NCBI GenBank assembly: GCA_964482205.1
Contig: CAYZWI010000018.1
Span: 1-64,000 of the forward strand
DNA length: 64,000 bases
From: JAZDGX01 sp964482205
Lineage (GTDB): Bacteria; Eisenbacteria; RBG-16-71-46; CAIMUX01; WJJG01
Reading direction: 5' to 3'
Of this stretch, positions 1 through 10,168 are shown one piece after another. How positions within the stretch are numbered: position 1 is the first letter of the stretch; each line of letters opens with the position of its first letter. The notes under the pieces were generated by a model. That model did not search any database and was not told the DNA's origin. It was given only the letters and a program-made list of their open reading frames with translations. Position numbers and translations under genes: made by a program.

Positions 1-1015
<1,015 letters not shown>

Positions 1016-1120
1016 GACGTTTATTGCACGTCTTGGTGATTTCTCGCATCCGTCTCATTTCAGTTGTTTGACGACCCTGGGCCGGTGTGCCGCGCGCCCC
1101 GGTCCCTGGGCCTCACGGAT

Positions 1121-1240
<120 letters not shown>

Positions 1241-1245
1241 TTTTT

Positions 1246-1286
1246 CGAAAGGGCGCTGGCAGAAACCAGCGCCCTTTCGCTTTTTT
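1246..1286 (+). terminator. Rho-independent terminator of the rRNA operon
   Basis: A perfect 14-bp stem, CGAAAGGGCGCTGG (1246-1259) with CCAGCGCCCTTTCG (1266-1279), has the loop CAGAAA and is followed by a run of six T (1281-1286). It starts six bases after the 5S 3' end. Confidence 0.93.
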
Positions 1287-1390
1287 CTCGCGCGCTTCGA
1301 TGCAGGCAAGGGCGCTCGCGCACGCAAGGCCGCACCGCATGGTCGTGCAAGCTTCGACCGGCCCGACGGCCGGCCGCGCAGGCGCCGTCG

Positions 1391-1419
1391 TTGCGGGCGG
1401 TCGTCGCCTCTGCTAAAGT
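1391..1419 (+). promoter_or_regulatory. Candidate promoter for the EF-G-like gene
   Basis: TTGCGG (1391-1396), a 17-base spacer and TAAAGT (1414-1419), with an extended -10 TG at 1411-1412. It lies between the rRNA terminator and the EF-G-like gene, about 125 bases before the start codon. The same style recurs before other units here. Confidence 0.45.
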
Positions 1420-1544
1420 CCACCGCTGCCTGCATCCAACGCGCACTTGCGCCGCGCTTTCGAGCGGCGGCGTGGGCGGTGGGACCGTCTTGCGCGGCCG
1501 AACGATTCGCCGCGCGGCTTCATCCATGGGAAGAGGAGATTGAT

Positions 1545-3632
1545 GTGAAGGCGTACGACACGGCGCAAATCCGCAATGTGACGATGATGGGCCATGGGGC
1601 GAGCGGCAAGACGCTGCTGGCTGAATCCCTGCTCTTCATGATTGGGGCCACTTCGCGCCGTGGCAATCCAGCCGACGGGACTTCCACGCTCGATTCGAGC
1701 CCCGAGGAAACCCGTCGCAAGATGACGCTCACGATGGGCTTCGTGCCGCTCGAGTGGAGCGGCACGAAGATCAACTTGATCGATACGCCGGGCAACCCGG
1801 ACTTCGTGGGCGAGGCGGAAGCCGCCCTGTACGCCACCGATATGGCGCTGATCGTCGTCAACGGGACATCCGGAGTGGAGCCGGACACCGAGCGCTACTT
1901 CGAGATGGCGCAGCGGGCGGGCAAGCCGGCCCTTTTCGTCGTGACCCAGCTGGACAAGGACCAGGCGGACTTTCGCGCCGCGGTGGAAGGCATCCGCAAG
2001 GAGCTCTCGGATCGCGCGGTCCCCTTCTCGCTGCCGATGGGCACGGCCGCCTCTTTGCACGGCGTCATCGATGTCGTCGAAGGGCGCGCGTACGAGAAGG
2101 GCGACAAGGGCCACACCCGCGGCGGAGAGATTCCCGCCGATCACAAAGCGGAGCTCGATGAGATTCGCGCCCGCCTGATGGAAGCGGCGGCCGAGTCGGA
2201 CGACGCGCTGCTCGAGAAGTACCTCGAAGAAGGCACGCTGTCGGCCGAGCAGATGCTGCAGGGTCTGCGCGCGGGCTTTCACAGAGCGGCGCTCTATCCC
2301 GTGCTCGCGGTTTCCGGCGAGACGCTGGTGGCCCTCGATCGGTTGCTCGAGTTCATCGTGGGATGGGGGCCCTCGCCGCTTCAGGTTCCGGCGCCGCCGG
2401 CGTTGCGCGAAGGCCAGGAAGAGGCCAAGCCCATCGAAGGGCGGATCGACGGACCGCCGGTCGCGTTCGTGTTCAAGACCTGGGCCGACGAGCGGCTGGG
2501 GGAATACACGCTGCTGCGCGCTTACTCGGGCACGCTCACGCCCGGCGACTACTACAACGCCCGCAAGCAGACGAGCGTGCGGGTGGGCTCTTTGTACTCG
2601 CTGCGCGGCAAGGAGCGTCTGGACATGGAGCGCCTGGTGTGCGGCGACATCGCCGCCACCCCGCGGATCAAGAGCACCAGCACGAACGACACGCTCTCAT
2701 CCAAGGACCAGCGCGTGATCGTCACTCCGATTCCCTTCTCGGAGCCGCTGCATACGGTGGCGGTTTCGGGGGCCGCGAAGGGCGACGAGGAAAAAGTGAC
2801 CTCAGGCTATACCCGGTTGCAGGACTTCGATCCCACCTTCCAGGTGCGGGTAGATTCGGCCCTGCGGCAGACGCTCGTCAGCGGGATGGGCGATCAGCAC
2901 ATCGATGTGATGACCGAGCGCGTGCGCACCCGGGCGAAGATCGAGGTCGTCACCCGCAAGCCGCGCATTCCGTATCGCGAAACCATCCAGACTTCGGTGG
3001 ACGACATCCAGGGGCGCTACAAGAAGCAGACCGGCGGCCGCGGCCAGTACGGCGATGTGCACCTGAAGGTCGAGCCGATGCCGCGCGGCGGCGGATTCGA
3101 GTTCGTGGACGCGATCGTCGGCGGGGTGGTGCCGTCGAAGTTCATCCCCGCGGTCGAGAAGGGCATTCGCGAGACGATGGAGCGCGGAGTGCTGGTCGGC
3201 TATCCAGTGGTGGATGTGCGCGCGACCCTGCACTACGGCTCGTATCACGAAGTGGACTCGAGCGAGCAGGCCTTCAAGATGGCCGCGACCATGGCCTTCA
3301 AGGAAGGCTTCATGAAGTGCAATCCGGTGCTGCTCGAGCCCATCATGAAGCTCGAGATCGTCGTTCCGGAATCGGCGACCGGCGACATCATGGGAGACCT
3401 GAGCAGCCGCCGGGGTAGGATTCTTGGAATGGAGCGGCAGGGCAAGCGCCAGAGCGTGAAGGCGGAAGCGCCGCTGGGCGAACTGTACGGGTACATGGCG
3501 AACCTGCGGTCGATGACCCAGGGGCGCGGCTTCTATCGGATGGAACTGTCGCGCTACGAGGAAGTGCCGCGCGACACCATGGAGCGCCTCGTTCCGGCTC
3601 TGCAGAAGGAAATGGAAGAGGCGAACAAGTAA
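1545..3632 (+). CDS. fusA: Elongation factor G-like GTPase (EF-G-2 subfamily)
   Basis: A 695-residue translational GTPase with the full five-domain EF-G length. The GTG at 1545 is chosen because GAAGAGGAGA lies just upstream and translation then begins right before the G domain. The P-loop is GHGASGKT (16-23). The G3 motif is DTPGN (80-84) where canonical EF-G has DTPGH. The G4 motif is TQLD (134-137) where NKxD is usual. The switch I region is also atypical (RRKMTLTMGF). Domains II to V look normal, for example TGGRGQYGDV in domain IV. These features match the EF-G-2/FusA2-like group known from Thermus rather than the housekeeping EF-G, so a second, canonical fusA is expected elsewhere. Whether it drives translocation, ribosome recycling or a stress role cannot be read from sequence. 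It is followed 42 bases later by yebC. Confidence 0.92.
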   Translation: MKAYDTAQIRNVTMMGHGASGKTLLAESLLFMIGATSRRGNPADGTSTLDSSPEETRRKMTLTMGFVPLEWSGTKINLIDTPGNPDFVGEAEAALYATDMALIVVNGTSGVEPDTERYFEMAQRAGKPALFVVTQLDKDQADFRAAVEGIRKELSDRAVPFSLPMGTAASLHGVIDVVEGRAYEKGDKGHTRGGEIPADHKAELDEIRARLMEAAAESDDALLEKYLEEGTLSAEQMLQGLRAGFHRAALYPVLAVSGETLVALDRLLEFIVGWGPSPLQVPAPPALREGQEEAKPIEGRIDGPPVAFVFKTWADERLGEYTLLRAYSGTLTPGDYYNARKQTSVRVGSLYSLRGKERLDMERLVCGDIAATPRIKSTSTNDTLSSKDQRVIVTPIPFSEPLHTVAVSGAAKGDEEKVTSGYTRLQDFDPTFQVRVDSALRQTLVSGMGDQHIDVMTERVRTRAKIEVVTRKPRIPYRETIQTSVDDIQGRYKKQTGGRGQYGDVHLKVEPMPRGGGFEFVDAIVGGVVPSKFIPAVEKGIRETMERGVLVGYPVVDVRATLHYGSYHEVDSSEQAFKMAATMAFKEGFMKCNPVLLEPIMKLEIVVPESATGDIMGDLSSRRGRILGMERQGKRQSVKAEAPLGELYGYMANLRSMTQGRGFYRMELSRYEEVPRDTMERLVPALQKEMEEANK

Positions 3633-3674
3633 CGGGCGCAGTCCGGAAGGCCGGGCGCGAAGGACGAGGTCGGC

Positions 3675-4433
3675 ATGAGCGGGCATTCGAAGTGGAGCAC
3701 GATCAAGCGCAAGAAGGGCAAGCTGGACGCCCAGCGCGGCAAGATCTTCACCCGGGTGATCAAGGAGATCATGGTGGCGGCCCGCGAAGGCGGGGGAGAC
3801 ATCAACGGGAATGCCCGGCTCCGAACGGCGGTCGCGAGCGCCAAGGCGGTCAACATGCCGGCCGCGAACATCGACCGAGCGATCAAGAAAGGCACCGGCG
3901 AACTGCCCGGCGCGCAGTACGAAGAGAGCGCCTATGAAGGCTACGGGCCCTCGGGTGTCGCCATCTATGTCGAAGTGCTGACCGACAACAAGAACCGCAC
4001 GACCTCGGAGATCCGCCACATCTTCAGCAAGTACGGCGGGAATCTGGGCGCCAGCGGCTGCGTCGCCTGGCTCTTCGATCCGAAAGCGGTCGTGACGGTC
4101 GCCAAGGATGCGGCCGGCGAGGACCGCCTCTTCGAATTGGCCCTCGAAGCGGGCGCGGAAGATGTGAGCAGCGATTCGGACGACGCCTACGAGATCTATG
4201 CCGCGCTCTCCGACATGGAGTCGGTCACCCGGGCGCTGGCGGGCGCGTCGATTCCGGTGCTTTCGGCCGAAGCGTCGCGCATTCCGCAGAACATGGTCAT
4301 GCTCGAGCAGGAGGATGCCGTCAAGCTGATGCGGCTCCTCGAGGCCCTGGAAGAGCAGGACGATGTGCAGAAGGTGTATTCGAACTTCGACGTCTCGAAG
4401 GAGACGATGGAGAAGCTGCGCGCGGAAGAGTAG
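3675..4433 (+). CDS. yebC: YebC/PmpR family DNA-binding regulatory protein
   Basis: A 252-residue protein of the usual YebC length. It starts with the family signature MSGHSKWSTIKRKKG and continues with the conserved helical N-domain (RLRTAVASAKAVNMP). The middle and C-terminal domains carry YEGYGPSGVAIYVE and NMVMLEQEDAVKLMRLLEAL. YebC proteins bind DNA; some act as transcription regulators, and recent work links the family to translation of proline-rich stretches. It is encoded just after the EF-G-like gene and ahead of a strong terminator, so the two probably form one transcript. Confidence 0.95.
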   Translation: MSGHSKWSTIKRKKGKLDAQRGKIFTRVIKEIMVAAREGGGDINGNARLRTAVASAKAVNMPAANIDRAIKKGTGELPGAQYEESAYEGYGPSGVAIYVEVLTDNKNRTTSEIRHIFSKYGGNLGASGCVAWLFDPKAVVTVAKDAAGEDRLFELALEAGAEDVSSDSDDAYEIYAALSDMESVTRALAGASIPVLSAEASRIPQNMVMLEQEDAVKLMRLLEALEEQDDVQKVYSNFDVSKETMEKLRAEE

Positions 4434-4551
4434 GCCGTGGATGCGGGGCGGCGCGCCTCTCCGCGAGGCGAATCGGCAGGGCCGCCGCAGGAGAAGCAAG
4501 GGCGAGTGATGCACCTGCGTCGTTGACGCGGGTCGGCTCACAGGTAGGATG

Positions 4552-4580
4552 AAGGCCGGACGCGTGTCCGGCCTTTTTCT
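4552..4580 (+). terminator. Rho-independent terminator after yebC
   Basis: A perfect 10-bp stem, AAGGCCGGAC (4552-4561) with GTCCGGCCTT (4566-4575), has the loop GCGT and a T run (4574-4578). It separates the EF-G/yebC unit from ruvC. Confidence 0.9.
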
Positions 4581-4664
4581 GTCGGCGCGGGCCAAGGCCG
4601 CACGGCTCGAGAGTGGTCGAGCACGCGCCGGTTCGCCTGGTGACGCGTAGGTTCGGGAGCGTGC

Positions 4665-5315
4665 ATGCTGATCCTCGGTCTCGATCCGGGCTCGTTGTGC
4701 ACCGGCTACGGGCTGATCGAAGTGCGCCGCGGCGCGATGCTGTGGCGGGCGAGCGGGACGCTGCGTCCGCCGCGCGGCGAAGCCTTGCCCGCGCGCCTGC
4801 TCGCTCTGCAAAACGGCCTGCGCGAATTGCTGCGCGAGACGCGGCCGCAGGCGATGTCGATCGAGGATTCCTTCGTGGGGCGCAATTCGCGCGCGGCCCT
4901 CGTGCTCGGCGAAGCGCGCGGGGTGCTCACCGTGACGGCCTTGAGCGAAGGGGTGCCGCTGTTCGAATACGCGCCGCGTCTGGTGAAGCTCTCGGTCACC
5001 GGATCGGGTGGGGCCTCGAAGGAACAGGTGCATCGCATGGTCGGGCATCTCATCGAAAGAGTCCCGCGGGATCTCCCCCTCGATGTCACCGACGCGCTCG
5101 CCCTGGCCGTCTGTCACGCACATCGCTGCGCACAGCCGCCCGATGCCCCTCGTTCGGCGGACGGCCGCACAGGCGATGGTGGCGGCGCGCAGAGCCGGCG
5201 GCGCGCGCGTGCGCGGAGCCAAGGCGGCGCGAGGGATGCCTTCAGCACGGCGCGGGAATGGTCCGGCAGCCTTCCCCGAGCGGCGGGCGGAACGCGCCTG
5301 CGAGAGACGCGATGA
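4665..5315 (+). CDS. ruvC: Crossover junction endodeoxyribonuclease RuvC
   Basis: A 216-residue Holliday-junction resolvase with an RNase H fold. The acidic catalytic residues are visible: Asp in GLDPG near residue 7, Glu in MSIEDSF near 67, and the paired Asp of DVTDALALAVCHAH near 140-143. The core ends near residue 158. A tail of about 55 residues rich in Arg, Gly and Ala follows, making the protein longer than the usual 160-175; it is probably disordered. The stop overlaps the ruvA start (ATGA), which indicates coupled translation with ruvA. Confidence 0.95.
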   Translation: MLILGLDPGSLCTGYGLIEVRRGAMLWRASGTLRPPRGEALPARLLALQNGLRELLRETRPQAMSIEDSFVGRNSRAALVLGEARGVLTVTALSEGVPLFEYAPRLVKLSVTGSGGASKEQVHRMVGHLIERVPRDLPLDVTDALALAVCHAHRCAQPPDAPRSADGRTGDGGGAQSRRRARARSQGGARDAFSTAREWSGSLPRAAGGTRLRETR

Positions 5316-5980
5316 TCGATTACCTGCGCGGCCGGTTGATCTCCTTCGCCGGCGATCAAGCGCTGCTCGAGGTCGGCCACCTTGGGGTGGTCGCGCAGTT
5401 GCCCGCTCCCGATCGGGAGCGCTTGATCGCGCTCCACCAGGGAACGGCCGCGCCGCCGAATATTCACTTGTACACGCATCTCGTGATCCGGCCCGAGGAG
5501 TGGCTGATGTTCGGTTTCCTCGAAGAGGCGACCCGGGATCTCTTCCGCGTGTTGCTCGAAATCCAAGGGGTGGGACCGCGCGTCGCGCTGGCGCTCGTGT
5601 CGCATGTCTCGATCGAGGAATTGCGCGCGGCGGTGGAGGCGAAGGAGACTCGTCCCCTGGAGCGCGTCCCGGGAATCGGCAAGCGGACGGCCGAGCGCAT
5701 CCTGCTGGAGCTGTCGGGCAAGCTGCGCAAGCGGCTGGGCGAAGGTCCCGCGGCCGCGCGCTCGCCCGAAGCGCAGAATGCGGTCGAAGCGCTGATCGCG
5801 CTCGGGATCGCGCAGCCGGAAGCGGGCGCGCTCGTGCGCCTGGCCGAACGCGAGCTCAGCGATGCGGCGGGCACGCGGCCGGATGCGAGCACGAGGCCGC
5901 GTGGGGGCGCGGGGCCGGATGCGGGCGCGCTGGTGGCGGCGGCGTTGCGCCTGCAGCGGGCGCCTCGCGACAGGAAGTGA
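5312..5980 (+). CDS. ruvA: Holliday junction branch migration protein RuvA
   Basis: A 222-residue junction-recognition subunit that loads the RuvB motor. It begins with the typical MIDYLRGRLISF. The OB-fold domain is followed by two helix-hairpin-helix motifs, LLEIQGVGPRVALAL and ERVPGIGKRTAERILLEL. The C-terminal RuvB-contacting domain (AVEALIALGIAQPEA) is interrupted by a Gly/Arg/Pro-rich linker (TRPRGGAGPDAG) before the last helix. The start overlaps the ruvC stop by four bases. ruvB lies about 8.4 kb downstream instead of next door. Confidence 0.95.
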   Translation: MIDYLRGRLISFAGDQALLEVGHLGVVAQLPAPDRERLIALHQGTAAPPNIHLYTHLVIRPEEWLMFGFLEEATRDLFRVLLEIQGVGPRVALALVSHVSIEELRAAVEAKETRPLERVPGIGKRTAERILLELSGKLRKRLGEGPAAARSPEAQNAVEALIALGIAQPEAGALVRLAERELSDAAGTRPDASTRPRGGAGPDAGALVAAALRLQRAPRDRK

Positions 5981-6000
5981 GAGCACGCGCCCACGCGCGA

Positions 6001-6059
6001 GAGCGCTGAGGCGGAGCAAGAGAGCTCGCGCCGGAGCGAGAGAGCGCTGAGGCCGAGCA
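6001..6059 (+). repeat. Short direct repeat after ruvA
   Basis: GAGCGCTGAGGCGGAGCA (6001-6018) recurs as GAGCGCTGAGGCCGAGCA (6042-6059), 17 of 18 bases identical and 41 bases apart. It lies in the spacer between the convergent ruvA and metalloprotease genes. No function is evident. Confidence 0.5.
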
Positions 6060-6061
6060 GA

Positions 6062-6098
6062 AAATGCGCGAGGCCGGCAGTGGAAACCGGCCTCACGC
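6062..6098 (-). terminator. Terminator of the leftward metalloprotease operon
   Basis: Read on the minus strand, GCGTGAGGCCGG pairs with CCGGCCTCGCGC (one mismatch) around the loop TTTCCACTG, and ATTTTCT follows. It lies about 80 bases beyond the stop of the 1,330-residue protein and between convergent genes, so it may also slow rightward transcription from ruvA. Confidence 0.65.
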
Positions 6099-6175
6099 AA
6101 GCTTTCAAGATGACATCCGCTTTCCGAGTTCGAATTCGATCCATCCGAACCCGTTGGCTTCCAGCATCGCGCCCG

Positions 6176-9100
6176 CTACGGCCTCATCACCATCTTCCTT
6201 TCGATCTCTTTGCCCATCGCCGTCAGGCGCGCGAAGTACACACCCGCGCCCGCGGGACGGTCGTAATCGTCGCGGCCGTTCCACACGAGGCGATGGACTC
6301 CCGCTTCCGCGACGCCCGATTGCAGCGTGCGGATGCGCCGGCCGGCCACATCGAAGACGACGAGCTCGACCGGTCCCGATGAAGGCAGCGCGTAGCGGAC
6401 CTCCGTCGTCCTCGTGAAGGGATTCGGCGCAACGCCGGTGAGCGCGAGCCTGAGGGGCCGCGCGGAGTCCTCGACCGCCGCCGGATCGATCACGAAGTTG
6501 AGTCCATCTACCCAAAGGCTGAAGCCATAGCCCCAGGTGTCGGCGTGGATCTCGATGTCGCGGATGTCCGCCAAGGACACGCTTCCCACTTCGCTGCGCG
6601 TCCACCATTCATCGCCTTCCATGGGAATCGTGAATTCAACCCACTGGCCGATGGCCTCATTCAGGTACTCTTCGTTGGCGTGGAACTGGATGTACCCGTT
6701 CGGCCCGTGAAGACGGATCCACGGGCTCCAGTTCTGGAAGTAGTCGTCGTTCTCCGCGTAGCACCAGAAATGGATGGCGAGGCGGTTGGACAGATTCCAC
6801 ACCGCGAGGCGATCGCCCGGGTAGCGCAGATAGGTGTCGAAGCCGCCATCGGTCGTCAAGCGCACCGAGCCCTGGCCGACGACCCGGCGATCGAGGTCGT
6901 CGGTCGCGGTCACCGTCGCGCCTCCCTCGGCCCACACTTCCCAGCTCGAGGCGTTCAGCTCGGTCAGCTCGTCGGGCGGAACATGCTGGACCGTGCCGCC
7001 CAGCGCCATCCGCCGCTCGAAGGTGGCGGTCCCCGTCTGCCCGGCCCAGTAGGCGTTGTTCACGTCGAGCAGATCGAGCCAGGCGTAGTCGACGAAGCCG
7101 TTCTGTTCGACCTTGATCAGCATGAGAGCATTCGAGCCGACGACCGCGATGTATCCGAAGGGATTGTCGTGCAGCTCATCCCCGGCGAAGGTGGGCGGCA
7201 CGAGCCCCGCATCGATGGGCACGTTCGGCAGCACCCAGTCGCCGTTCTCGTCGGTCGTGCCCTGCGCCCGGACTTGATCGGTGATCACCGAGCCGAGGCC
7301 CGGCCGCTCCGCCTTCTGATAGATCGTGACCGTCGCGCCGGCGAGAGGCGCGTCATCCAGCCCGGTCAGATGCAGCTTCACGAATTGCGGCAGGCAGTAG
7401 AGGTACTGGCCGAAGTACCCGTGGGCTGAATCGATCCAATGGTTCATCGCGTTAGCGCTGTGCTGAGACAGGAAATGCGAGCAGGCGTTCATCAGGCAGG
7501 CGGCGGAGGTGTAGCCTTCGCCATTCACGAGGTTCTGCTCGGGAGAGAGATCGTTTTGGTAGATGTCGATCAGCCCGAGCTGATGCGCGCATTCGTGCAG
7601 CAGGCCGTAGTCGATGTCATCTTCGGAAGCGTACCAACCCGAGATCACGCGCAGGCTGCCTTCGTTCGCATGGAAGCGGAAGGGGAAGACCGCGAAGTCG
7701 ATGTTCTGGACGACCGGATCGTCGGCGTGATCGGGGATGACTTCGAGCACATCGTAGTGCACGCGCTTGGCGCAGCCCGCCGCGGCGAACATGGCATTGA
7801 AGCGCGCCATATGAGCGTTCAGCCAGTCGAGGCCATCGTCGGTGGTCGCCTGGGCGAACCCCGGCGTCTCCTCGCGGAAGTTCTCGACATAGGTGCGGTC
7901 GACGAAGGTGAGGAAGGCGACCGACTTCGTGTCGATGGCGAGCGTATTGTTCTCCAGGCGCGCGTCGGCGAGGGTGAAGGTGAAACGGATTTCGTGGGAA
8001 GCGCCGTCCCATGGGCGAACGAAGGCATAGGCCGCCGTTTCGTTGGGCGCGAGCGCGAGCGCCTGCGGCTGGACCGCCATGATCACACCGTCGACGCTCC
8101 AGGTGCCCGCGAGCGTACCTGACCATGCGTTGCTGCCGCGGTTGCGCACCGTGGCCGTGTAGGTGACGGGATCGTTGAGCGCGGGCCAGCGCTGCGTGTT
8201 CTCATCCTGGCCGCCTTCCAGGCCCATGGCCGCGGAGAAGTAGTAAGGCCCGAAGCCGTTGGGCTCGGTGATCTCGTGGTCCGTGTAGGTGGGCGCGTAG
8301 CGGGGATAGCGTGGAGTGCGCGAGATCGTGACCACTTGCAGGTCCGTCTCGTCGAAGGGCGTGCGCGGTCCGGTTGCGTGCACGAGCTTGAACTCGGTTC
8401 CTTCGGTCGTGACGCTGGTCACCGCGTAGTAGTAGCTCGTTCCGTTCTCGGCGGTCTCGTCCAGGTACTCGAGCGTTTCGTCGTCGACCGTCGCGATGGG
8501 GATCATCTCTTCGACCGTGGTGAAGGGCAGCGTGTCGCGATAGATCGCGTAGTGATCGAGGACTCCCTGTGCGTTGGGCAAGGGCTGCCAGGTGATCGAG
8601 ACCGCCTGGTTGAGCGCATAGGCCGCCTGCCAGGGAGGACCGGGCAGCAAGGCGACCGCGTCGGGCCGGAGGTCGAAGGCCGAGAAGAGATTGGCCGTCA
8701 CGTAGGTGGGCACATCGCCGTCGCCGTTGCTCGCCATCCAGACGGTGCGCAGGGGAAGATAGAGATCGCCTTCCGGCGAAAGGGTCGCGCTCGCGTTGGC
8801 GTGGCCTTGGTCCCACGGGCTGGGAGTCACCTGATAGGCATCGAGCAACACGCCTTGGGTGCCGTCGTCGAGGATCGCGAGGTACTCGTCGCCCAGGTTG
8901 TTGCCCACGATGATGACGCCGTTGGGGGTGACGATCGGGCAGGAGGAGAACATGTCCCAGCCCGTGCTGCCGGTCGGGTACATCCACTTGACCGATCCGT
9001 CGCTGGTGTCGATCGCGTACAGCGCGCCATCGCCCTGCTGGCTGTTGGTCTGGAAATAATAGGTGGCGCCGTCGTGGCTCAGACAGCCGGCCGATTGCGC

Positions 9101-10168
9101 CAGCTGCGGCTCGTTCGTCCCGGGGATGTGCTCGTAGACCATCAGCGAGGCAGAGGACCAGAGCGGATCGCCGTCCTTGTCGAGCCCCACGACATAGACA
9201 TGGTCCGCGCCGGAAGCCGCGTAGATGTTGCCGTTCTCGGGATCGATCGTGACGGGAGAGTCGATGCGATCGTCGATGACCACGCTCCAGAGCTCCGCGC
9301 CGTCCGATCCGTCGTAGCAGTTCACCGTGCCAAGATAGGTTCCAACGACCACGCGCAGCAGGCCCTCGTCATCGTAGAGCGAAGGATCGCTCTGATAGCA
9401 CCAGGTCGAGGTCTGCGATCCCCACACTTCGGTGATCGCATTGCCGTCATCCACGCCGGCGTATGGTTCCGTGAAGTATCCGTGCAGGAAGATCCGGCCG
9501 TCGGGCGCGATCACGGGAGATTGCATGCCCAGATGCTGAGGATCGGGATTGTCGCCGTTGTGGCGGAACACGCTCGGTCCGTCGGTCGTCGCGAACGCCA
9601 TGCAGGGATGGCCCTGGGGATACTGGCCGTCTTCGGTCGCGTCGTTCACCACATAGATCGTGGAGCCGTCATTGGAGAAGGCGGGCGTGATCTCCGCGAT
9701 CGTCTCTCCGCCTTCGGGATTGCCCGACCAGAAGCGCGCTCCCGTGTGGCGGTCCATGCCCTGGACGCCCTTTGGCCAATGATAGCCGCCGACGACAATG
9801 TCGGCCCCGTCCGGGCCCGCTCCGTCGAAGAAGCTCATGCTCGTGCCGCCGAAACAGCCCTCATCGGGAGAATTCGGCGCCGGCGTCTGCCAGAGGAAGA
9901 CATCGAAGAAGGAATTGTCCAGCCGCTCCGCGGGCACTTCGTAGTCGGCGCGCCCGGTGTGATGGATGTCGCGTTGCTTCATTTGCCATGTGGCGCCCGT
10001 TGCGACGCCGAGCAGGAGAATCGCAACGCCAGCGCCCGCGAAGGCGCTTCGCCACAGACCACAGGCCTTCCTGCGCGCCCTCGCGCCGACACTCTTGCGC
10101 CCGCTCGCGCGCACGCCCGCGGGCGATGATTCCCACCGAGATCCCTCGACTTCTCTGACCAGGCTCAT
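6176..10168 (-). CDS. Secreted multidomain putative zinc metalloprotease with propeller and C-terminal sorting module
   Basis: 1,330 residues. The N-terminus has a basic stretch and one hydrophobic segment (GVAILLLGVATGATW, about 47-61), a signal peptide or anchor. Residues about 75-500 show repeated IVxPNGxxxVG/AIDTSDGSVKW-type blades of a PQQ-like beta-propeller. A fibronectin-III-like domain follows (about 510-610, ITWQPLPN...YYYAVTSV), then a CARDB-like segment (about 640-740). The zinc site HECAHQLGLID is near residue 858 and fits HExxHxxGxxD, as in snapalysin-like metzincins. A carboxypeptidase-regulatory-like domain (about 933-1000) and a jelly-roll carbohydrate-binding-like domain (about 1060-1226) come next. 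The last 85 residues form a FlgD-like/Por C-terminal module (APNPFTRTTEVRYALP...FDVAGRRIRTL). The start overlaps the upstream 97-residue gene. Substrate unknown; the peptidase call rests on the motif. Confidence 0.8.
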   Translation of the reverse strand: MSLVREVEGSRWESSPAGVRASGRKSVGARARRKACGLWRSAFAGAGVAILLLGVATGATWQMKQRDIHHTGRADYEVPAERLDNSFFDVFLWQTPAPNSPDEGCFGGTSMSFFDGAGPDGADIVVGGYHWPKGVQGMDRHTGARFWSGNPEGGETIAEITPAFSNDGSTIYVVNDATEDGQYPQGHPCMAFATTDGPSVFRHNGDNPDPQHLGMQSPVIAPDGRIFLHGYFTEPYAGVDDGNAITEVWGSQTSTWCYQSDPSLYDDEGLLRVVVGTYLGTVNCYDGSDGAELWSVVIDDRIDSPVTIDPENGNIYAASGADHVYVVGLDKDGDPLWSSASLMVYEHIPGTNEPQLAQSAGCLSHDGATYYFQTNSQQGDGALYAIDTSDGSVKWMYPTGSTGWDMFSSCPIVTPNGVIIVGNNLGDEYLAILDDGTQGVLLDAYQVTPSPWDQGHANASATLSPEGDLYLPLRTVWMASNGDGDVPTYVTANLFSAFDLRPDAVALLPGPPWQAAYALNQAVSITWQPLPNAQGVLDHYAIYRDTLPFTTVEEMIPIATVDDETLEYLDETAENGTSYYYAVTSVTTEGTEFKLVHATGPRTPFDETDLQVVTISRTPRYPRYAPTYTDHEITEPNGFGPYYFSAAMGLEGGQDENTQRWPALNDPVTYTATVRNRGSNAWSGTLAGTWSVDGVIMAVQPQALALAPNETAAYAFVRPWDGASHEIRFTFTLADARLENNTLAIDTKSVAFLTFVDRTYVENFREETPGFAQATTDDGLDWLNAHMARFNAMFAAAGCAKRVHYDVLEVIPDHADDPVVQNIDFAVFPFRFHANEGSLRVISGWYASEDDIDYGLLHECAHQLGLIDIYQNDLSPEQNLVNGEGYTSAACLMNACSHFLSQHSANAMNHWIDSAHGYFGQYLYCLPQFVKLHLTGLDDAPLAGATVTIYQKAERPGLGSVITDQVRAQGTTDENGDWVLPNVPIDAGLVPPTFAGDELHDNPFGYIAVVGSNALMLIKVEQNGFVDYAWLDLLDVNNAYWAGQTGTATFERRMALGGTVQHVPPDELTELNASSWEVWAEGGATVTATDDLDRRVVGQGSVRLTTDGGFDTYLRYPGDRLAVWNLSNRLAIHFWCYAENDDYFQNWSPWIRLHGPNGYIQFHANEEYLNEAIGQWVEFTIPMEGDEWWTRSEVGSVSLADIRDIEIHADTWGYGFSLWVDGLNFVIDPAAVEDSARPLRLALTGVAPNPFTRTTEVRYALPSSGPVELVVFDVAGRRIRTLQSGVAEAGVHRLVWNGRDDYDRPAGAGVYFARLTAMGKEIERKMVMRP

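Noticed and set aside
2802..5222. An 806-codon minus-strand open frame
   Set aside because: It runs antisense across fusA, yebC and ruvC, all of which have clear family motifs on the plus strand.
8276..10129. A 617-codon plus-strand open frame
   Set aside because: Antisense to the secreted metalloprotease, whose domains and C-terminal module are convincing on the minus strand.
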